A DNA stretch of 64,000 nucleotides, from the NCBI RefSeq assembly GCF_000276665.1, contig NW_004955425.1:22844119-22908118 (forward strand), given 5' to 3'. The position numbers and the translations under genes were made by a program. The number at the start of each line of letters is the position of its first letter. The stretch's first letter is position 1. Source of the DNA: Chinchilla lanigera (taxonomy: Eukaryota; Chordata; Mammalia; Rodentia; Chinchillidae). Of the stretch, positions 38,317-50,102 are shown in pieces. Below the pieces are notes generated by a model. The model was not told the origin of the DNA. It saw only the letters and a program-made list of their open reading frames with translations, and made no database searches.

Positions 38317-38402
38317 TTCTTTTTTTTTGTACCTGGAATTGAACTCAGGACCTCATGCTTGCCAGGCAGGCGCTGTGCCGCTGACCTATATATCCCTGGC
38401 CC
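38317..38402 (-). repeat. ID SINE, antisense
   Basis: T run, gtacctggaattgaactcag, gcttgccaggcaggcgctgt and gacctatatatccctggcc. TSD catgagtata / catgtgtata. Confidence 0.88.
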
Positions 38403-38499
38403 ATGTGTATAGTTTTTAATTAACAATTTTTTGTTAAATTCAAAGGCACTTGATGCAAGTACTTCATGAACTGAATATCAAGGTGCTGCCCAAAAGTCC

Positions 38500-38500
38500 C

Positions 38501-38531
<31 letters not shown>

Positions 38532-38655
38532 ACAGTGTCTCACTGTGTAGTGCAGGCTGGCCTTAAATGTTTATGTAATCCAGGCTGGCCTGGAACTCAC
38601 AGGTCCTCCTGCCTCAGCCGCCCAAGTGCTGGGATTACAGGTGTGCACTACCTTG
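38500..38655 (-). repeat. B1-like SINE, antisense
   Basis: A long T run, then agacagtgtctcactgtgta, caggctggcctggaactcac and tcctgcctcagccgcccaag, ending ggtgtgcactacc. Confidence 0.9.
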
Positions 38656-38944
38656 TGGAAGCATTTAATTTAAAGATTCTTTAGTATATTTGTTACTGAT
38701 AATTTATTTGTGATTGGATTATTTAAAATTTATGAAGTTTCCTGTTAAAAAATAATTTTATCAAAGAAACCTACACATGGTATTTTAAAGTTGAGTAATA
38801 CTATACGGGTTATAAAAACCATTTTCCTTCCTATCCTTCCTCATACCTGAATTAGCTACTTTAAATTTTAGCTTTTCATAAACGTGTGTGCATGTGATAC
38901 AGATGAAAAAAATTAACTTTCAACCTATGTTAGATGTTAGATGT

Positions 38945-40230
38945 GCCAAGTATGTATTCCCCAAAATTGAATAATGAATTCTAAGGAACAGCAGAGACTA
39001 AGAGTAGGAAAATTTATTCAGAGAGATAGTTCCTGAGAGACAGAAGGGGTCCCACATGGGGTGATACCGAGGCCCTTTGTCAGGGGTATTTATACAGCAA
39101 AGTCACAATGTAGGTACAACCTAGGTCAAGCTATAACCTACCTATAGGATCACACGTATAGCCGCTTAGCTCATATTGATCGAGGAGGGGAGCAGGTTAT
39201 GTAACAAGGGCACATGGACAAAACAAAGGGCCTTTTTAGGAAGGGATAGATTGGGAGGTCCTGATCACTCAGTTGTGGTCACTCATCTGGGTAACTGATG
39301 TCTATCTAGACTTTATTGGACCTGCCGAGTATAATCTTCAATTTATTGTTTATCCTTTTGGGAGACATGTAGGCCTGGTCATTCCATCTTTATCTTGAGG
39401 CCTGGCCTTCAACAGATGTGCCTCTAGCCCCGGTTGTGATGTGTTCTCATCTTTTTCCTGACTCTCTTGAGGGCCTGTTGGGTTAAATAACCCTTAGTTA
39501 TTGTGGGCTGACCCAAGCGAGTGGACCGTGAAGGCTTAAATAAGTGAGACAATGGAAATGATTTCAGGGATCAGGAGGGACTAACTCTCTCACAGTTTTG
39601 ATATTCTCTGAGTTTAGACAAAATTCTCTGGGCAGCCCATATTTATTTGGTTTACAAAGGAGAGGGAGGGGCTGGGGATTTAGCTCAGCGGCAAAAGCGC
39701 TTGCCTGGCAAGCGCAAGGTCGTGAGTTCGGTTCCTGGTACCAGAGAAAAAACAAAAAAAAAAAAAATAAATAAATACAAAGGAGAGGGATACTCAAGAA
39801 AACGTGGGAATCTGGCAGGACCTAGGGAAAATTTTCCCAAGTAGTAACTAGGTCAGTCAAGAGAACTACTTTATCTTTAGGTTGGTATTTATTGTAGGAG
39901 TGTGGAGTCTGCAGCTGCAGTCTCCTTGTGGTTAATTGGGGTTGGGGCCATAATCCTCAGCTATGGTCTTACGTTGTCCTTTGAGGCATCACAGCTTCAC
40001 AGGCCAATATAGGCCTCAGCAGTGACCAGTGACCCATAGAGGTTTATTTACTATGAGTCAACTGTCCATCTTTAAACAAGATGCCTAAGCTTCAGAGAGC
40101 TCAGAAGTAAACATGAAAAGCCAATTGGTTAATATTAAATCCTGCTCAGAGTTGCTTCATAGTGGTCTCCAACAAGGGCCTATATGTGTCTGACTCCGTA
40201 TAATATGTCTGCCTAACACAACTGTCTGTA
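38945..40230 (-). mobile_element. LTR-like element, antisense, split by an ID SINE
   Basis: Read on the minus strand, gctgtataaatacccctgac (TATA box) is followed about 75 bp later by aataaattttcctactctta (polyadenylation signal) and a U5-like end near 38945. The upstream part is a U3-like, moderately GC-rich stretch to about 39660, continuing beyond an ID insertion to perhaps 40230. No gag or pol remnant is visible. The outer limit and the retrovirus class are unknown. Confidence 0.5.
39668..39775 (+). repeat. Young ID SINE, sense, inside the LTR-like element
   Basis: ggggctggggatttagctca, extra-A form cagcggcaaaagcgcttgcc, and an A tail ending aataaataaat. A perfect 15-bp TSD (tacaaaggagaggga) flanks it. 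Confidence 0.94.
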
Positions 40231-40281
40231 ATCCGTGAGTGTGTTTATCTTTCTCCATTTCTTTCTCTTTTTTTTAATGAC

Positions 40282-40361
40282 TTTTTTTGTCACAAGGAAT
40301 CAAACTCAGGACCTTGCACTTCTCAGGCAGGTGCTGTGCTGCTGAGCTATCTCGCTGCCCA
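40282..40361 (-). repeat. ID SINE, antisense
   Basis: T run, tcacaaggaatcaaactcag, cttctcaggcaggtgctgtg and ctgctgagctatctcgctgc. Flanks ttttttaatgactttt and ttttttaatgattttt look like TSD copies. Confidence 0.85.
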
Positions 40362-40374
40362 TTTTTTTAATGAT

Positions 40375-40520
40375 TTTTTTGAGAAAGGGTCATGCAATAT
40401 AGTCCAGGCTAGCCTTGAACTTCCTATGTAGCCTAGGGTGGCTTGAAACTTGCGGCAATCCTCCTGCCTCAGCTTCCCTGCTGTTGAGGTTACAGGGATG
40501 TGCCACCATGCCTAGCAGCC
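40375..40520 (-). repeat. B1-like SINE, antisense
   Basis: tttgagaaagggtcatgcaa, ggctagccttgaacttccta, cctgcctcagcttccctgct and tgtgccaccatgcctagcag. Confidence 0.88.
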
Positions 40521-40795
40521 TTTCTTAGTAAGTAATTTAAGTAATTTCTAAGTCATCAATATATATGCCAAATTTTGGTTTATCAAATTTAGACTATATA
40601 GTCTTCCTATTATAGAAATGAAGAATCCTTTATTATTTTCTGCAGTTTAAGTTTCCAGCTGTTATTTTCTCTGGAACCTGAATTGTTTTTTGTGTTATTA
40701 CAGTATAGATCTCCTCTACTGAATTTTTCCATTCTGTGCAAAAATGTCTCGATTCTATATTTATTTTTGAAGAACGGTATTGTTCCATGTAGAAT

Positions 40796-40925
40796 TTTTT
40801 TTTTTTTCCAGATAGGGTCTTGCTGTGCAGTTCCAGCTGGCCTTAAACTCACTATGTAGCTGAGGCTGGCCTCGAACTCATGGCGACTCAAGTGCTGGGG
40901 TTACAGACGTGTGCTACCACACTGA
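40796..40925 (-). repeat. B1-like SINE, antisense
   Basis: T run, cagatagggtcttgctgtgc, ctggccttaaactcactatg, and gtgctggggttacagacgtg. It has an internal deletion of the central 'cctgcctcagcctccc' part. Confidence 0.87.
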
Positions 40926-41459
40926 ATTTCCTCCATATAGAGTTCTTTGTTGAGTGTTTCTTTCAGTTTAAAGATATTACTCCTATGTCTTTTAGACTTC
41001 ATTCTTTTTGTTCTTTTGTATATAATTTTTTATATACACCTGCTTTCAAGATTTTTTCAAGATTCATGGAATAAAAAGTGTTAAAATTCATGAAAAGTTG
41101 CACGCTAAAAATTTGAAAATTCACGAAGGTGTAAAAATTCACTAATCTCACACTTAAAATTTCAGTCTTTCATGGATAAACAACTCTCTCATTTTTGCCT
41201 ATTTTTGACTGTTCTACAGTGCTGTAACATCACCCATTTTAAAAATAGTTTGCTAGAGAGTTAATCTACTCAGTACATCTGAACAGTGGAAGCTAAAACT
41301 ATGATTCAGTGAATTGTACCTTTTTATGTTTGTCTGCTTTCATGATTTTTCGATTTCAGAAGTTTGATTTTGATATGCATTGGTGTGATTTTCCTTTAGC
41401 TTCTCTTGCTTAGGGGTTAGCTGTGTTTTCTGGGTCTATAAATTTATTTTTTGCTTTGT

Positions 41460-41545
41460 AAATTAAGCTGAGGATGTTCAGTGGTAGAGTGCTTGCCTGC
41501 CATGGGCGAGGCCCTGGGTCCAACCCCTAACATATATGCACACAT
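41460..41545 (+). repeat. Old ID-type SINE, sense
   Basis: gctgaggatgttcagtggta, gagtgcttgcctgccatggg and ggccctgggtccaacccc, the general older ID consensus. Confidence 0.75.
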
Positions 41546-41916
41546 GCATGCATGTGGGACACACACACACATGCATACCCACCCTTAAACAATTTGGAAT
41601 TTAAAATTTTTATTTTCTGGGACTTCAGTTACATGTAGTTTGGGCTGTATGATATTGATACACATGGCTCTTGAGACTAGTCACTTTTTTCCTTAGTTTT
41701 CCTCTTTGTTCTTCCAATTAAATAATTTTTTGTTGATCTATCTTCAGATTTCTTGAATTTTTTTTAATAGCCTGTCAGCCCATCCAGTATAATTTTTATT
41801 TTAATCATTGTGTAGAATTTTATTTGGTCCTTTGTATAATGTTCTATTCCTACTGTTTCCTCATCTGACTGTTCAACATGTCTATATTGCCTTTGATATT
41901 TTGGAGATATATACTG

Positions 41917-41947
41917 CGTGTGTGTGTATGTGTGTGTGTGTGTGTGT
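41917..41947. repeat. (TG)n microsatellite
   Basis: About 15 tg units with one ta break. Confidence 0.9.
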
Positions 41948-42059
41948 AAATAATAGCTGCTTTAGACTTTTTGTTTAATAATGGCCTTTTCTGGGTTCTC
42001 TTGAGAATATTTGCTGATTGCAAAGCTAAGATGACAGTAAACACTTCAGTGACCACAGG

Positions 42060-43080
42060 TGACAGACTATATTGTTGTCAAAAATTGCCCAACAGTGTCT
42101 CTAAAAAGTGAAACTCATAAGTAGCAACAAGAAACCCTAGTGAAAGTATAGAATTTAACTTGCAGGGTTACTGTGTTACAGTGTTTATTAATATGCTGTT
42201 TCCAAGCTGGGCTTGGTGGTGCATGCCTGTAATCCCAGCACTCAGGAGGCTGAGGCAGGAGGATCATTGTGAGTTTGAGACCCGCCTGGGCTACAAAGTG
42301 AGTTCAAGCCCAACCTGAACTGCATAGCTAGACCCTGTCTTGAAAAAGGCCGGGGGGGGGGGGGGAAATAGCCCTGTTTCTTATAAAGAAATTAGGCATG
42401 TATCACAAATTTGGTCCATTAAAGGAAAAAGCAAATAATGGAAATGATATCTGAGAAGACTCAGACGTTGAATTTTCTAGTAAAAAAATTTTTAATTCTC
42501 TTAAGTATGCTGAAACAGCTAAATGAAATCAGAACAGTGTCTCTCTAGAAAGATGATCAGCAAAGAGACGGAAATTATGCAAAGGAAGCAGATAGAAATT
42601 CTGGAATTGAACATTTCAATGTCTGAACCCATGAGTTCAGCAGCAGATGGGAGCAGGCAGAAAATGAACTGATGAGCTTCAGGGAAGTTCAGTTGAGATT
42701 ATCTAGTCTGAGGACCATGCAGTAAAAAATAGTGAAGTAATATGAACAGAGCCTAAGAGACCTATGAAGCCTGTGGGCCACTGTCAGGTGCACTAATGCA
42801 TGTTAGGGGTATTCCAGAAGGAAAGAAGAGAGAGAAGGAGGCAGGAAGACTATCTGGAGAAACGATGATGGAAAACTTTGCAAATTTGATGAAGACACTA
42901 ATGTGCACATTTAAGGGGTTCATCAAGTTTCAAGTAAGAAAAATTCCAAGGTTCATACCTGGATACACTAGCTAGAAGAAAAATTGTCAGCCAGGAAGTC
43001 TATCTCTGGCACGACTGGCCTTCAAAAACAGAGAAACAAATATGTTCCTGGATGGATAAATCAGTGCATCTGAGTTTTTC
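42060..43080 (+). mobile_element. Ancient L1 ORF1-region relic, sense
   Basis: The run agatagaaattctggaattg, gcaggcagaaaatgaactga, gttcagttgagattatctag, gaacagagcctaagagacct and tggaaaactttgcaaatttg follows the end of the L1 ORF1 coiled-coil and RNA-binding coding region in mammalian L1M/HAL1-type elements. Only short open frames remain. A B1-like SINE interrupts it at 42205. Confidence 0.65.
42205..42366 (+). repeat. B1-like SINE, sense, ending in a poly-G run
   Basis: gctgggcttggtggtgcatg, aggctgaggcaggaggatca, gggctacaaagtgagttcaa and agaccctgtcttgaaaaagg, then 14 consecutive G (42352-42365) where an A tail is expected. Confidence 0.9.
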
Positions 43081-43939
43081 ATGTATGTCAAATTAAATGC
43101 AGACATCAATACACATTGTCCTTGAACACTTCCATATGCATATTATTGACGTTCCTATTTGATTTTTCCTTCGGTTGGTTAAACTTTTCACAGTGAAATG
43201 TGCAAATCTTAGAATGTTAATAATTGTATATAGGTTAATAACAAACTCTTATGATATGGAATATTACCATTATCCTTCCCAGTTGATTCCTGTACTCGGG
43301 GTTCTCAGAGACAAATAATGTCTTTTCCCGCCTCACTATAACCTTGAGTTCAAAATCTGATAAATAGGAGCTATTTCCCTGCTTTTGTATATATTTAATA
43401 TGCATTTGTTCTATGCACAGTCTCCTTGTGCACACATAAAGCAGAAATACCTGTGTTTGGGTGAGAGAAGACTTGATATACTTAGAGTTCATCCTGATGT
43501 AACTTCCCCACCCTCCAATTCTCTATCAGGATGATGCTTTGTGGGTCCCTGTCTCCTGTGATACAGGAGTGGAGCCTTTCTGAGTTCTTACTTGGGCTGG
43601 CTTGGGTGGGCATTTACAGGGAGGGAGGGAAGGAAGGAATTTTTCTATCAACAAATCCTGTGTTCTGTGGGGAAAGGAGGAAAATGTCTTTTTTTTCTAC
43701 TCTTTGGAATTTAAATGGATGAGAGATAAACCTGTGAATCTCTCAGGTGTCTTTTTTTTTTTTGTTTTTTTTTGTTTTTTAAACTTCTAAGGGTTATTCC
43801 CTTGTACATCCAGGTTACCAGAACTCCGCTCAAGCAGTCTTGACCATGCAGACACATGAACATGACCATGGAACACAGTTAACTGGTGCAAAGACTAGTC
43901 TAGCTCATTGTAGAAGTTTTAAATTAGTATTAGATCATA

Positions 43940-44360
43940 TTGCATTCGTTTTCATCAGTCTTTATTCAGCATAATGTATGGGAAATTGATTCATGTCAAA
44001 TTAGTTCTTTCATTTTAAATATTTTCAAAATATTTTCAGTATTATTTTGCTGAATAATACTCCGTTTTTTCTTTGTCTTTGACTTTTTGAGACAGTATTT
44101 CGCTAGGCTGTTCAGGCTGTGCTTGAACTTATTTTGTAGCCCAGGCTGGCCTCACTCTCACAGCAGTCCTCCTACCTCAGTGTTCCAAGTGCTTCCTCCT
44201 ACCTCAGCCTTATAGGCGTGTGCCACTGTACCCCGCAGTTTATCCATTATTATATCAGAGACTACCTGGGCTTTTTTTTTTGTCTGTTGTAATCTATCTG
44301 TTATGAATATTCTTGGACAGTTCCCTTTTATGGAGCTGGGCTTTCATGCTGAGTTAGTAC
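43940..44360 (-). mobile_element. Ancient L1 relic, antisense, split by a B1-like SINE
   Basis: Pieces tttattcagcataatgtatg and attttgctgaataatactcc, then, after the SINE, gttatgaatattcttggaca are antisense L1 ORF2-end text. Strongly diverged. Confidence 0.5.
44078..44240 (-). repeat. B1-like SINE, antisense, with small internal duplication
   Basis: tttgagacagtatttcgcta, tgtagcccaggctggcctca and gcgtgtgccactgtaccccg. The word cctcctacctcag occurs twice (about 44168 and 44196), an internal duplication. Confidence 0.85.
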
Positions 44361-44459
44361 TTACATATAGAGTTTGGCAGTCACAGAGTACCTGTATTTT
44401 AGTTTTATAAGACCTGCTAGACTTTACCGAAGTCATTGTGCTTTATTTTTGTTTGCCTT

Positions 44460-45060
44460 GTCTACTGTAAGAAATTACCAAGGGGCTGACATGTTTTCTT
44501 CACAGTTATGAAGTTTGGACATAGAAGATGAAGGTGTTGGCAGGTTCGGTTTCTCTTGAGAGGCCCTGGCCTTTGCTTATAGCTGGCCCCTCCTCTGCTT
44601 CCTTACGTGATATTTCCTCTTCCGGGATGTGCTGTCGGTATCTCTGCCTGTTGAGATCTCCTCCTGTCATGCTAGGACAGTGATTAGATTGGACCAGGTC
44701 CCATCTTAACAGCCTCATAGAAGCTTAAGTCTCTCATGGTTTCTCTTATCTAGAAACGCAAAGTATAAATAAAGAGCAAAGTAAAAGATGTATAAGAGGA
44801 AACAGGGAGATAGATCTTCAGCAAATGGGAAGGGGATCAAGAGATAGAAGGGGGAGGGGAAATACATGACATGTGCCAACTGCTCATGGTGAGTGTAATT
44901 GTTATGTGCTGCAAACATGTACCAGTAAACCTCATTTCCACTTAATCACCTCCTTAAAGGTTCTATCTCCAAATACTGGCACAGAAGAGCAAGGGCTTAG
45001 GGCTTGAGTATAAGATTTTTCAAGAAACGCATTTCAGACTGCAACAGCCATAGCTACACT
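44460..45060. repeat. Unassigned repeat relic, interrupted by L1 3' UTR
   Basis: ggtttctcttgagaggccct, attagattggaccaggtccc and ttaatcacctccttaaaggt belong to a common mammalian interspersed pattern I remember but cannot name. A purine-rich piece at about 44725-44930 resembles the L1 3' UTR seen elsewhere in the window (for example 63480-63620 reversed). A related unit lies at 49690-49960. Confidence 0.35.
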
Positions 45061-45795
45061 CTTGCAAATAAATGAGTGGGAACTGATTTCTCCACATTGT
45101 CACCAACATTTGATGATGCTGTTCTTTATTTTAGCCATTGTGTTTGGTTAAGGTTATTCTAGATTTGTAAGTCAGTTCTCCGTGCTATTCTAATAAGGAT
45201 TATTTATTTCTGAGGTGATTTGGGGTTAGAATTTTAAGCCTTTATCCTAAGGGACTTTAGTTAGATAACTGAGACATTGGCAAGGTCATTCAGTTTTCTT
45301 GCCCCTCCTTTTACATGCTCACACCCATGTGGGTCCCCTCCCTCTCTCTGTCTCCTGCTCTCTGGCGGTCACAGGATTCACCTGCTTGTTCTGCACACCG
45401 CGGGGCCGTGACCTCAGCCTCCTGGGCCGCACATCTTCGTGTGGACGTTGTTCCTCTCCCAGAGTGCACTTCCAGTTTCTGTTGTATGTGCGTTCCCTAT
45501 TTCACTTATACTATCTGAAGACAACCAGTTCTAACTCGTAGCTTTGTCTCGTACTGTTGTCTTCCTATTATTTTTAAAGCAATTTACTTATTTAACCATT
45601 TCTAGTGACAAGTATATCCATAATTTAGATATATGAATATTTTAGAATTAATGAAGATTAAGTGCTGCCTTTATAAAGTTTTATATTTTTATAGAGTTTT
45701 TACAACTCAATAGTTTTGGGTTTTGCTTGTAACGTTTTAAAACTAATCAGTGTTTCTTGGAGTTCTAGTTTCCTTAAGCTTATTTAGAGTTGAAA

Positions 45796-45822
45796 TACAT
45801 GCGCGCGCACACACACACTCTT
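45796..45822. repeat. Short (GC)(CA) simple repeat
   Basis: Alternating purine-pyrimidine atgcgcgcgcacacacacac. Confidence 0.85.
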
Positions 45823-46663
45823 AAGTACTAGAAGTCTCTGGGGGATTAAAAAACTTCACTGATTTATGCACCTTTGCCTAGAATTTTTATAAATGTTGTA
45901 AAAACTCTGCTTAATCTCATTTATTTTTATGCCCTAAAGGAGAATTAACTTTATTAATTTCAGTTCAACACACATTTACCTTCCTGTTTCTAATATAATC
46001 TCTGTTTCAGGGATTAGAGTAAGGAAAGAATGAATATATGCAGAGTCATGATTAGTTCTACTTAGGGTGCTTTTAACTTTGTTTTCTAGTTTATGATTGA
46101 AGAGAACCACTCAAAAATACATTCAGCTTAACCATAAAACAATACTGTGTCTTCCATGACTGGCTTAATTAATTTTCAAATATTAGAACCCTTATTTTTC
46201 ATGTCTTGAAACCTTTAACCTTAAGTTCTGCATGTGCCATGAACATTTTTTTTCAGGGGAGTTTGAAAATGCAAACTATTTCATGTAGATCCTCCAGATG
46301 TCTCAGTTACAGAGTTCGGAAACAGCTGCGTTCAGAAAGCATGTTTCTCATACACTGGAGCCGAGCGTGCAGTCAAAAGAAATGAGGAGTGTTGTGGGCA
46401 ATTGAACGCTGCGTTCTCATGGTGGCTGAGCACAGAGTTCCAGTGCACAGCTGTTTCTGTAATTGTGACGCTTTGGGGGAAGGTCTTTGCGCAGTGGTCC
46501 TCAGACCCACACTTCCACCTGTGTGGTGTAGTGCTTACTGGGCTGTGGTGTTAAACATGTAAAGTGAGCAGATAGCAGTTTCCTCACAAAGGAAAAGAAA
46601 AAGTTTCTTCTCATTAGTGCACAAAGCTTGTATTGTTTTACATATATCTGACATGTGGCGAAG

Positions 46664-46690
46664 GAGTCTTTTTTTTTTTTTTTTTTTTGA
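46664..46690. repeat. Poly-T run
   Basis: About 20 consecutive T near 46670-46688, without a recognisable SINE attached. Confidence 0.8.
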
Positions 46691-46725
46691 GAAAATGAAA
46701 AGTTACATTAACATTTTGTTAAGCC

Positions 46726-46908
46726 ATTAGTCACAGTTACTCTGGAGGCTGAGGCAGGAAGATCACATCTGAGGCCATCCTAGGCAATTTAGCAAGACTC
46801 TGTTTCAAAATAAAATGAAAAAAGACTGGAGATGTGGCTTAGTGGTAGAGTACTTGCCTAGCATGTGTGAGGCCCTGTGGCCAATCCCTATTACTACAAA
46901 AGAAATGC
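46726..46908 (+). repeat. B1-ID chimeric SINE, sense
   Basis: The left half is 7SL-derived (tctggaggctgaggcaggaa, gcaagactctgtttcaaaat). After an A-rich linker it continues directly as an ID-type unit (tggagatgtggcttagtggt, agagtacttgcctagcatgt, ggccctgtggccaatccc). The order and single tail fit the known B1-dID class of dimeric rodent SINEs. Confidence 0.7.
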
Positions 46909-47164
46909 CACTTGAAACAAGTTTTGTTAAACATAAAAATTTTAGTTCTAATGAATTCATCATATGTGCTTTCCATACTGAATAGCTAATTTGTCTGAGT
47001 AGTTGTGACACTGCTAACCACCTCCCCACTCAGATCTTGTCAGAAACATCTGTCCAGTATTGGAGACACGCTGGCAGTACGCTGCTGTGGTGTGGAGCTG
47101 TGACAGCCTGAGTGTTTGTGTCACCCTTCTCTCCATCTGCTATTTTTCTCACCCCTCATCCCCT

Positions 47165-47245
47165 CTTTGTGATACTGGGAATTAAACCCAAAGCCTCTGG
47201 CTTGCTAGGCAAGTATTCTGCCTCTGAGCTACATCCCCAGTCCTA
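47165..47245 (-). repeat. Old ID-type SINE, antisense
   Basis: gatactgggaattaaaccca, ggcttgctaggcaagtattc and tgagctacatccccagtcc. Confidence 0.8.
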
Positions 47246-47254
47246 ATTCTCTTG

Positions 47255-47595
47255 ATCTTTTTAAATTTTAATAAGTTTATCAATTATATTTTCACATATT
47301 GTGCCTTTGGTGTTGTGAATAAAAGTTGCCATACCCAAATTCATTTAGTTTTTCTTTTGTGGTCTCCTTTAGAAGTTTATTGGTTTGTGTGTTTTTAAGA
47401 ATATAAGTGCATGTTTATAATGCCTAATAGTTACATTTCTTTTAGGAATTGGCACATACATAAAATATCTTGATCACTTTTGATCCCGTTATTCTCCCTT
47501 CCCCCTCCCTGAATCCCCTCTGCATTTCCAAAAAGTCTATGTTTCTTACCATCTCTCCTTCATTTTTACTACTTTATTTACTTATGAGGTCTAAC
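47255..47595 (-). mobile_element. Ancient L1 relic, antisense
   Basis: gtgcctttggtgttgtgaat, ttttgtggtctcctttagaa and a pyrimidine-rich tctcccttccccctccctga stretch fit an antisense ORF2 end joined to a 3' UTR polypurine tract. Highly diverged. Confidence 0.45.
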
Positions 47596-49689
47596 TGATA
47601 AATAGGACAAACGCTGAAGTTTAAAGAAATTTATTACAGTAAAAGACATATTGTTACTTATCCCCCTTACTGCTCTCTCTCATATCAAACACACATACCC
47701 TCATTCTTGCCACTTTCTGAAGCAGTTCTGGAAGTCCTCTTTCATGGGTGTCTTTAATTGGGCTGCTGTGGCAGCCTAAATGTTCTGAATCAGTGTAATG
47801 GTCATTTCGACTTTGAGGAAGAGCCAGAAGTCTCATGGTGCCAGACCCCATGATTAAAGTAAATGAGGGCAAGAACCTGCCTTTCTGTCGGGTGGCACTC
47901 AGCAGCAGCATCCACTGTTTCTCCCATGGCACTCACAGATTTCATATAAAATTCTGGATATCATAACAGTGATTTCTTCTCTATGTAGATGTCATGTAAT
48001 TTTATAACAGTTATTTAAAAACAAATATTTATAAGTAGAACATTTTATATTCCCTTTATGAAGTGGTTGTATCACATACGTTTTATGGGTTCTTTTATAA
48101 CTAGGACCCCTGCTGTAGTCATTTCCATTAGGGACATGTTTACTGCTGTATAAGTCTATGTGGATACAGTCTTGTCATGGAAATGTGTTGCAGACCTTCA
48201 GCACTCATAATGTAGTTAATACTTGAAGTTCTTTTTAAAGTAAGATTTGTGTCTTCTTCCCCATTTATTAATTAGTGATTTATTTATATCACTTTGGATT
48301 AAAATATTTATTTTGTTCCTTAGGTTATATAACTCATACTATCGTCGTTTGTACTACTCAAAAATTTCAGCTTTGCTTTTGAGAATATTTTTGTTTTTTT
48401 TTAAACTTTAATGAGCTAGGCTCATTTTAATTCCCCTACCTTTAGAAATAGCCTGTTTTCTGAGGTAAGAAAGACCAGGCTTTATGGTATACCAGAATCA
48501 CATTTGAGCAGAATTTGCATTACTTATTGACCACATAGCTTAGAAAAATTACCATACCATAAACAGCCATAATGTAAAACATTTTAATTAATACCAACTA
48601 GAAACTTTAGTTGCATTGTTTCCTTAGGCTCAATAGAAATACAAGAATTTATTTTTACCTTTTTCATCCTAAATACTTCTAAAATACATTTCTCTCTCCT
48701 TGTCTCTTGACAATGAAAAATATAATTTAATATTTACTGCCTAAGTTATGCCTTTTATTATCTGTGTACCAAAGAACAAGACTATCCAGGTAAACTGGTA
48801 TGCATAATACACTCTGAATGAAGACTTTGTACATAGAATAATATTAAGGGCTTCATAACAGTTATTTTAGCTACATGGGAGGGACCTTTCTACTCATTTC
48901 CAAATTCAGAGCTGTGTTAATTGAGACTGTCTAATATCAATCTCTAGATAAGAAATATAAAGGACTGCATTGTAAAAATTAAGGAATTCTAAAAATTGAA
49001 TATTTCTGAAATACTGCTTTGAAATATATATGGAAGCATATCAATTGGTTCATCTTTTGTGCTTACAAAATATAGTTAATGTACTAAGTGGAACAAATGG
49101 CATCTTGTGCCTATAATGTCTATGTTAAAAGAGTTACTGAAACTCATTTAGTTTTATCTTAAACAGATTAAACGTCTTTCTTAATATATCCACTTTACCT
49201 TACTTGTTTAATCAGTTTTGTGTTTCTGGACACGTTGAAAGTAAAATTCATTCCATCATAGATGTAGCGTGTTAATTAAGAGTGATTATTTTAAAATTAT
49301 TTGGAGTTCTCTAAGGTATTAACTTTGAGTCCTCAATGTACTTAACGTACTTATCTGGTCTGTTATCTCTAAGAGCACAAATCTTTTTCTGTCTGATATG
49401 TCAGAAGAACTACAAAGGTAAAATCAGTCAGGTTTAAATTTTACAAAGATTACCACATTTAATTAGCTCTCTGATTACTGAAATGATAACTTTATATAAA
49501 AATGACATAAAAGTTGAATCTGACTCCTCTGTAAAAATTGTGTTGGATTGCATTCCCTGCCAGAAGTTCAATCTTATCACTTAATTCCTTGAACATATTA
49601 ACCGTAGTTACTTTATGATCACTCTTAGTTCAGGCTTCAAGAGCAAAAATACCCTCAGTTGGATGACATAAACTTCAAACATTATTTTT

Positions 49690-49965
49690 TACATTGTGGA
49701 GGAGGGAATATAAAGTTCTCGCGCTGGCTGATTTGGTATCTGAGGAGGATTTGCTTCTTGGTTCACAGGTGGCCATCTTCTGACTTATTCTGACCTGGTG
49801 GAAAGACGGTTGAGAGGGCTCTCTGGGGTCCATTTTGAGAAGATACTAATCCTAGCCATGACCTCTTACTTCACAAAGGTCCTGTGCAATGCCATATACA
49901 CTTGGAGTTAGGACTTCAATATATGAATTTAGAGGGAGGACACAAGCATTCAGTGCGTAACATAA
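49690..49965. repeat. Unassigned repeat relic (same family as 44460-45060)
   Basis: cttggttcacaggtggccat, ctctctggggtccattttga, aatcctagccatgacctctt and ggacttcaatatatgaattt in this order match an interspersed pattern I know from mammalian introns but cannot assign. Confidence 0.4.
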
Positions 49966-50063
49966 TCTATTCTATTCGCATCAAATTATCCTTATTTTCT
50001 TGGTTCCTTGTATGTTTTTAGTGTCTGTTTCTCTGGGTTTATATCACATTGTTGTTTTCTTTT

Positions 50064-50102
50064 ATGTGTGTGTGTGTGTGCGCGTGTGCATGTGTGTGTG
50101 TA
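50064..50102. repeat. (TG)n microsatellite with CG units
   Basis: tgtgtgtgtgtgtgcgcgtg then tgcatgtgtgtgtg. Confidence 0.9.

Noticed and set aside
47654..47932. 92-codon antisense frame
   Set aside because: It recalls translated repeat sequence, but I could match no protein family and found no supporting splice or promoter signal.
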